DNA from: Mauremys mutica
Lineage: Eukaryota; Chordata; Testudines; Geoemydidae
Assembly (NCBI RefSeq): GCF_020497125.1
Contig: NC_059072.1
Coordinates: 75,833,697 to 75,897,696, forward strand
Direction: 5' to 3'
DNA length: 64,000 bases
This document shows positions 60,258 to 64,000 of this stretch, piece by piece; positions within the stretch are counted from its first letter, which is position 1, and every line of letters begins with the position of its first letter. Position numbers and translations under genes: made by a program. Below the pieces are notes generated by a model that worked only from the letters and a program-made list of their open reading frames with translations, ran no database searches and was not told where the DNA came from.

Positions 60258-61509
60258 CACTCTACGATGGCTTCCACCCCACCATCAACTTTAGCCTGGA
60301 CCAATCTACATGGGAGGTCCACTTCCTAGACACCGTGGTGCAAATAAGTGATGGTCACATTAACACCACCCTATACTGAAAACCTACCGACCGCTATGCC
60401 TACCTTCATGCCTCCAGCTTCCATCCCGGTCACACCACACAATCCATTGTCTACAGCCAAGCACTGAGGTACAACCACATCTGCTCCAACCCCTCAGACA
60501 GAGACCAACACCTACAAAATCTTCACCAAGCACTCTCAAAACTACAATACCCGCACGAGGAAATAAGGAAACAGATCAACCGAGCCAGACATGTACCCAG
60601 AATCCTCCTACTGCAATCAAACCCAAGAAAGAAACCAACAGAACTCCACTGGCCATCACATACAGTCCCCAGCTAAAACCCCTCCAACCCATCCTGGACA
60701 ATGATCCCACACTTTCACAGGTTTTGGGTGGCAAGCCAGTCCTCACCCACAGACAACCTGCCAACCTGAAGCATATTCTCACCAGTAACTGCACACCGCA
60801 CCATAGTAACTCTAACTCAGGAACCAATCCATGCAACAAACCTCGATGCCAACTCTGCCCACATATCTACACCAGCGACACCATCACAGGACCTAACCAG
60901 ATCAGCCACACCATCACCGGTTCATTCACCTGCACGTCCACCAATGTAATATACGCTATCATATGCCAGCAATGCCCCTCTGCTGTGTACATAGGCCAAA
61001 CTGGACAGTCCCTATGGAAAAGGATAAATGGACACAAATCAGATATTAGGAATGGAAATATACAAAAACCTGTAGGATAACACTTCAATCTCCCTGGACA
61101 CACAATAGCAGATTTAAAGGTAGCCATCCTGCAGCAAAAAAACTTTAGGACCAGACTTCAAAGAGAAACTGCTGAGCTTCAGTTCATCTGCAAATTAGAC
61201 ACCATCAGCTCAGGATTAAACAAAGACTGTGAATGGCTAGTCAACTACAAAAGCAGTTTCTCCTCCCTTGGTTTTCACACCTCAACTACTAGAAGAGGGC
61301 CTCATACTCCCTGATTAAACTAATCTCTAGCCTGCTTCTTGCTTGCATATATATACCTGCCCCTGGAAATTTCCACTACATGCATCCGACAAAGTGGGTA
61401 TTCACCCACGAAAGCTCATGCTCCAATACGTCTGTTAGTCTATAAGGTGTCACAGGACTCTCTGCTGCTTTTACAGATCCAGACTAACACGGCTACCCCT
61501 CTGATACTA
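60258..61509 (+). mobile_element. Penelope-like element, 5'-truncated, with GIY-YIG domain
   Basis: Penelope-like retroelements encode a reverse transcriptase with a C-terminal GIY-YIG endonuclease. The copy starts in the reverse transcriptase C-terminus (STWEVHFLDTVVQISDGHI, KPTDRYAYLHASSFHPGHT) and passes through LLLQSNP and ITYSPQLKPLQPILDNDPTL. It then reaches the Cys-rich linker (CNKPRCQLCPHI) and the endonuclease. It ends in a 3' tail with AAAGTGGGTATTCACCCACG and CTAACACGGCTACCCCTC. Lesions are a TGA at 60377-60379, a frameshift near 60628 and a TAA at 61078-61080. It abuts DIRS sequence on the left. Confidence 0.92.
60724..61316 (+). pseudogene. Penelope GIY-YIG endonuclease segment
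   Basis: The frame from 60724 to 61077 encodes a Cys-containing linker (CNKPRCQLCPHIYTSDTITG), then NVIYAIICQQCPSAVYIGQT (GIY-YIG signature, here IYAII...VYIGQ), GQSLWKRINGHKSDIRN with the conserved Arg and His, and PVG. A TAA at 61078 replaces a probable Gln codon. The same frame then resumes with HFNLPGHTIADLKVAILQQK and RETAELQFICKLDTISSGLN to a natural-looking end near 61316. Except for that stop the domain is nearly complete, which suggests a recent insertion. Confidence 0.9.
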
Positions 61510-62590
61510 TACATGTATAAATATTTTCTCTATTTTTGCCAATAGCTGAGTGTTATGTTTTTCTCCCCCTTTTACTTTGTTTAGTTAAAAAATTATAGAA
61601 CTGTTGGGCAGTTTTACAACTAAAAAAATGTGCACTATGAATGTATACCGGTATACTCTTTAATGAATTTGTACATACTGGCTATAGCCATGTAGATGTT
61701 TTTAACTCATTTAGTGTTATTTTTCTTAAAAACAAAGGATAATAAATGTATGGGGTTGTTGTAATAGCATTACTTACGAGAGAAATTAAGAAAACAAAGT
61801 TAAAGTAAAAATTCATCTTTCATTTACACTGTATTTAAACCGGTGTTGCTCAATTGGTTTCGAAGCAATCGCTCCTGGGTTTATAGTAATTCTATGAATA
61901 TAGAATCAGAGAGAAAAGGTAGGTGTGGTAATATCTTTTATTGTACCAGCTTTTGTTGGTGAAAGTGACAAGCTTTCAAGTTTCAGGCAACCTGAAGAAG
62001 AGCTCTGTGTAAGCTCAAAAGCTTGTCTCTCTCACCAGCAGAAATTGGCCTAATAAAAGTTATTACCTCACTCATCTTGTCTCTTTACTATCCTGGGACT
62101 GACATGGCTACAAGAACACTGCATACAGTGAAGAATGAGAAATTGGACAGCAAGATGAAGACTTTGGTATAAAAGATTATGTATAGTTGGCTCGTGTTGT
62201 GTTGCATGTGCTTCAAAGTCAGGCACAATGCACAACAGGATGCATTAAACAGTGGTAGCCCTGTTTCAGAGTTTAGATTTTTTGGTTTATCATAAATGTA
62301 ATGTTACTTAAACATAGGATGGTGAAGATATATTCAATTGACTGTATGGAAACTCGTATAGATCTCACCTAATCAAAGAAGGGCATCTAGATAGAAATGC
62401 TGTAATTATAATTTACAGCATCTTCTGCTATTGTACTAGTAACAATACAAAAAACACCCTCCATACAATTTTGTCTCCTTCCAAAACATATTTTCTTTTG
62501 AGTCTATGATGTCTGATTTTCAGGTGTGTCACTGTCCAACATACTGTTTGCTTCTTCCCCTTTGAGCTAACTTACATATCCTCCATGCAG
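61510..62590. other. Intron upstream of TMTC2 exon C, with Penelope-type tail
   Basis: It holds a second Penelope-type tail at 61917-62126. The rest is unassigned AT-rich intron ending in the CTCCATGCAG acceptor of the exon at 62591. Confidence 0.5.
61917..62126 (+). mobile_element. Penelope-type 3' tail, second family
   Basis: It contains GGTAATATCTTTTATTGTAC, GTTGGTGAAAGTGACAAGCT, CCTGAAGAAGAGCTCTGTGT and GACTGACATGGCTACAAGAA. The ending TGACATGGCTAC parallels the CTAACACGGCTACC of the other Penelope tails. I recognise this phrase as a common repeat in turtles. Inverted words AAGCTTTCAAG and CAAAAGCTTGTC could form a hairpin. Assignment to Penelope is likely but not certain. Confidence 0.6.
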
Positions 62591-62705
62591 GTCAGTTTCT
62601 CCTAGAAGAATCCCGCCTGATAGAAGCAGCTGAAATGGCAAAGAAGGCAGCTGAGCTGGACAATACAGAGTTTGATGTTGTCTTCAATGCAGCCCATATG
62701 CTCAG
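62591..62705 (+). CDS. TMTC2: TMTC2 internal coding exon C (TPR region)
   Basis: Coding exon of 115 bp preceded by a pyrimidine-containing acceptor (CCATGCAG) and followed by a GTTAGT donor at 62706. Its first two bases complete the glycine codon split from the exon at 36361. The translation then runs QFLLEESRLIEAAEMAKKAA followed by ELDNTEFDVVFNAAHML, leaving in phase 2. This is the rest of one TPR (Ala20 in IEAAEM, Ala27 in KKAAEL) and the first helix of the next. The sequence closely resembles what I know of the TMTC2 C-terminus, and it has no stop or frameshift. At least one more coding exon must lie beyond position 64000, because the exon ends mid-repeat with an open codon. Confidence 0.9.
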
Positions 62706-64000
62706 GTTAGTTCTCTACCTTATTCTTATTTAGTTTTCTTGCTCTCTCTTTTCCTCCCAACCCCAAACTCTGCAGTATTTGCTTACAGCAAGAGGTTTTT
62801 TTAACCAAATACCCCTTTTGAAAGTTTTGTTATAACTAATAAGGAAGGAAAAAAAACTTTGGCAGACTCTAGCAGAGTCTGTTTTTAACTTTTCTATATT
62901 TTACCCGCCTTAATCACTACCTTGGAAATTTCTGTATTTCACGAGCATGTAATCCTCTTTGTTTGTATATGAGAACAATATATCTTCTTTTCCTAAGTAC
63001 TTTCAGCAACATTGCCTTTTAAATTATTTTTAAAGACTTGAGTCACAAAAATAGAGAGACCATAAATAAGAGAATGGAACTCTGCTGCTCTGACTGTAAC
63101 TTGAGAGTATTGGAAATACCAAAGAACATCATATAAATATCATTAGGGAGTAGAAAGCTGATTAGAAGTCTAAATATCGGTCTTAAGGGTTATGGAGACT
63201 TTGAGAAATACAGGCGTGATTAATGATATTATCAGAACCCCTTGATTCAGGGGCAATCTTGTATTTAATTTTGTTCTGCTATCTGAAATTTTAGCGGGCT
63301 TGTTCTTCCGCTTAAAATCAATGCACCTTGACTTTCAGCAACTTTGAGCTTCTACCTAAACAATTACATTAGGCCCACATTACTGTATTAGTCTCCAGGA
63401 TTTATTTCTAGGATAATTGTATGATGATTATGCTTCTTACGTACTTAAAAGGAAGAGCAATGACTGAACACAAATGGTTTGAGTTAGTCTGTATCTCACT
63501 TTAGAAAATATACTGTATATAATGTACAAAAATAAGGGAAGTTTTTTTGAGTAAATACATTCAATTACCACAGAGCAGTCATTCGAACAGTTATCTTAAT
63601 AGACTTCTCTTGCTATGCAATTTATAATTTTAACATCCACCAACACAAAATGAAAAAGAAAATGGCTTGTAAAAGAAAACAGAATAAGTTCTTAGTTGAG
63701 TGACCTACTTTCTAAACTGAACTGAAGGTTCATTAGGATTTTGAAATAAGTCCCAAAATGCCTTTAAAAGATTGTTAGAAAGAGATGGACTCAGTTCTTG
63801 TAGATCAGTAAAGGAAACAAAGACAAATGGTACAATTGTTCATCCATTAAATATTATCCCAAACACCAGCACCAACATGGATGGTTTTAAGGATCCTTCT
63901 GTTTGCCTTGCTCACTTTCGAACATTTAATCCTCCTTAGGAATGGGCATACCCAGAGTCATTCATCTAAACATTAGATTAATGAAGAAAACAAGCCTAGT
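62706..64000. other. TMTC2 intron downstream of exon C
   Basis: AT-rich intron starting with the GTTAGT donor. No further exon, repeat family or structured element is recognised before the end of the window. Confidence 0.5.

Noticed and set aside
1..64000. CRISPR array, phage, bacterial operon or defence system
   Set aside because: No spaced direct-repeat array, no closely packed genes and clear spliceosomal introns; the DNA is vertebrate nuclear.

Overview
The window is vertebrate nuclear DNA, almost certainly from a cryptodiran turtle. It is AT-rich, its only host gene is split by introns of about 26 kb, and it carries a repeat set typical of turtles. That set includes CR1 LINE 3' ends, a tRNA-derived SINE whose tail matches CR1, Penelope-like elements with a GIY-YIG domain, DIRS-type retrotransposons with tyrosine recombinase, a 4.8 kb Harbinger transposon, and short hAT, Harbinger and mariner-type non-autonomous elements. 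The species assignment rests on recognising these families, not on a search.

Host gene: three coding exons lie on the + strand at 10623-10744, 36361-36442 and 62591-62705. All have consensus splice sites and compatible phases (entry phase 2, then 0, 1 and 2). They encode consecutive tetratricopeptide repeats that I recognise as the C-terminal TPR region of TMTC2, an ER protein of the TMTC O-mannosyltransferase family. All other sequence is intron. Both gene ends lie outside the window.

Layout: 1-10622 is upstream intron with a CR1 copy split by a hAT element, a 70-bp perfect tandem duplication, a 28-bp perfect hairpin, a SINE, a Penelope tail and a purine-rich repeat. 10745-36360 holds the Harbinger element (11556-16323; transposase frame open, Myb-like partner gene broken), two Harbinger-like MITEs, a non-CR1 LINE remnant abutting a CR1, a mariner-like MITE, and a second CR1 carrying a hAT MITE and a 29-bp Penelope-derived insertion. 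36443-62590 holds another hAT MITE, a DIRS 3' end (tyrosine recombinase plus 64-bp inverted repeats), a decayed DIRS reverse transcriptase, a probable solo LTR, a palindromic element, a second copy of the 311-bp hAT family, and a DIRS gag-RT block cut off by a Penelope-like element. 62706-64000 is downstream intron.

I found no CRISPR array, operon, prokaryotic defence locus or clearly new multi-gene system. The most interesting features are the architecture and uneven decay of the Harbinger element, the three separate same-strand DIRS pieces, the tiny Penelope insertion with flanking duplication, and the perfect 28-bp hairpin.
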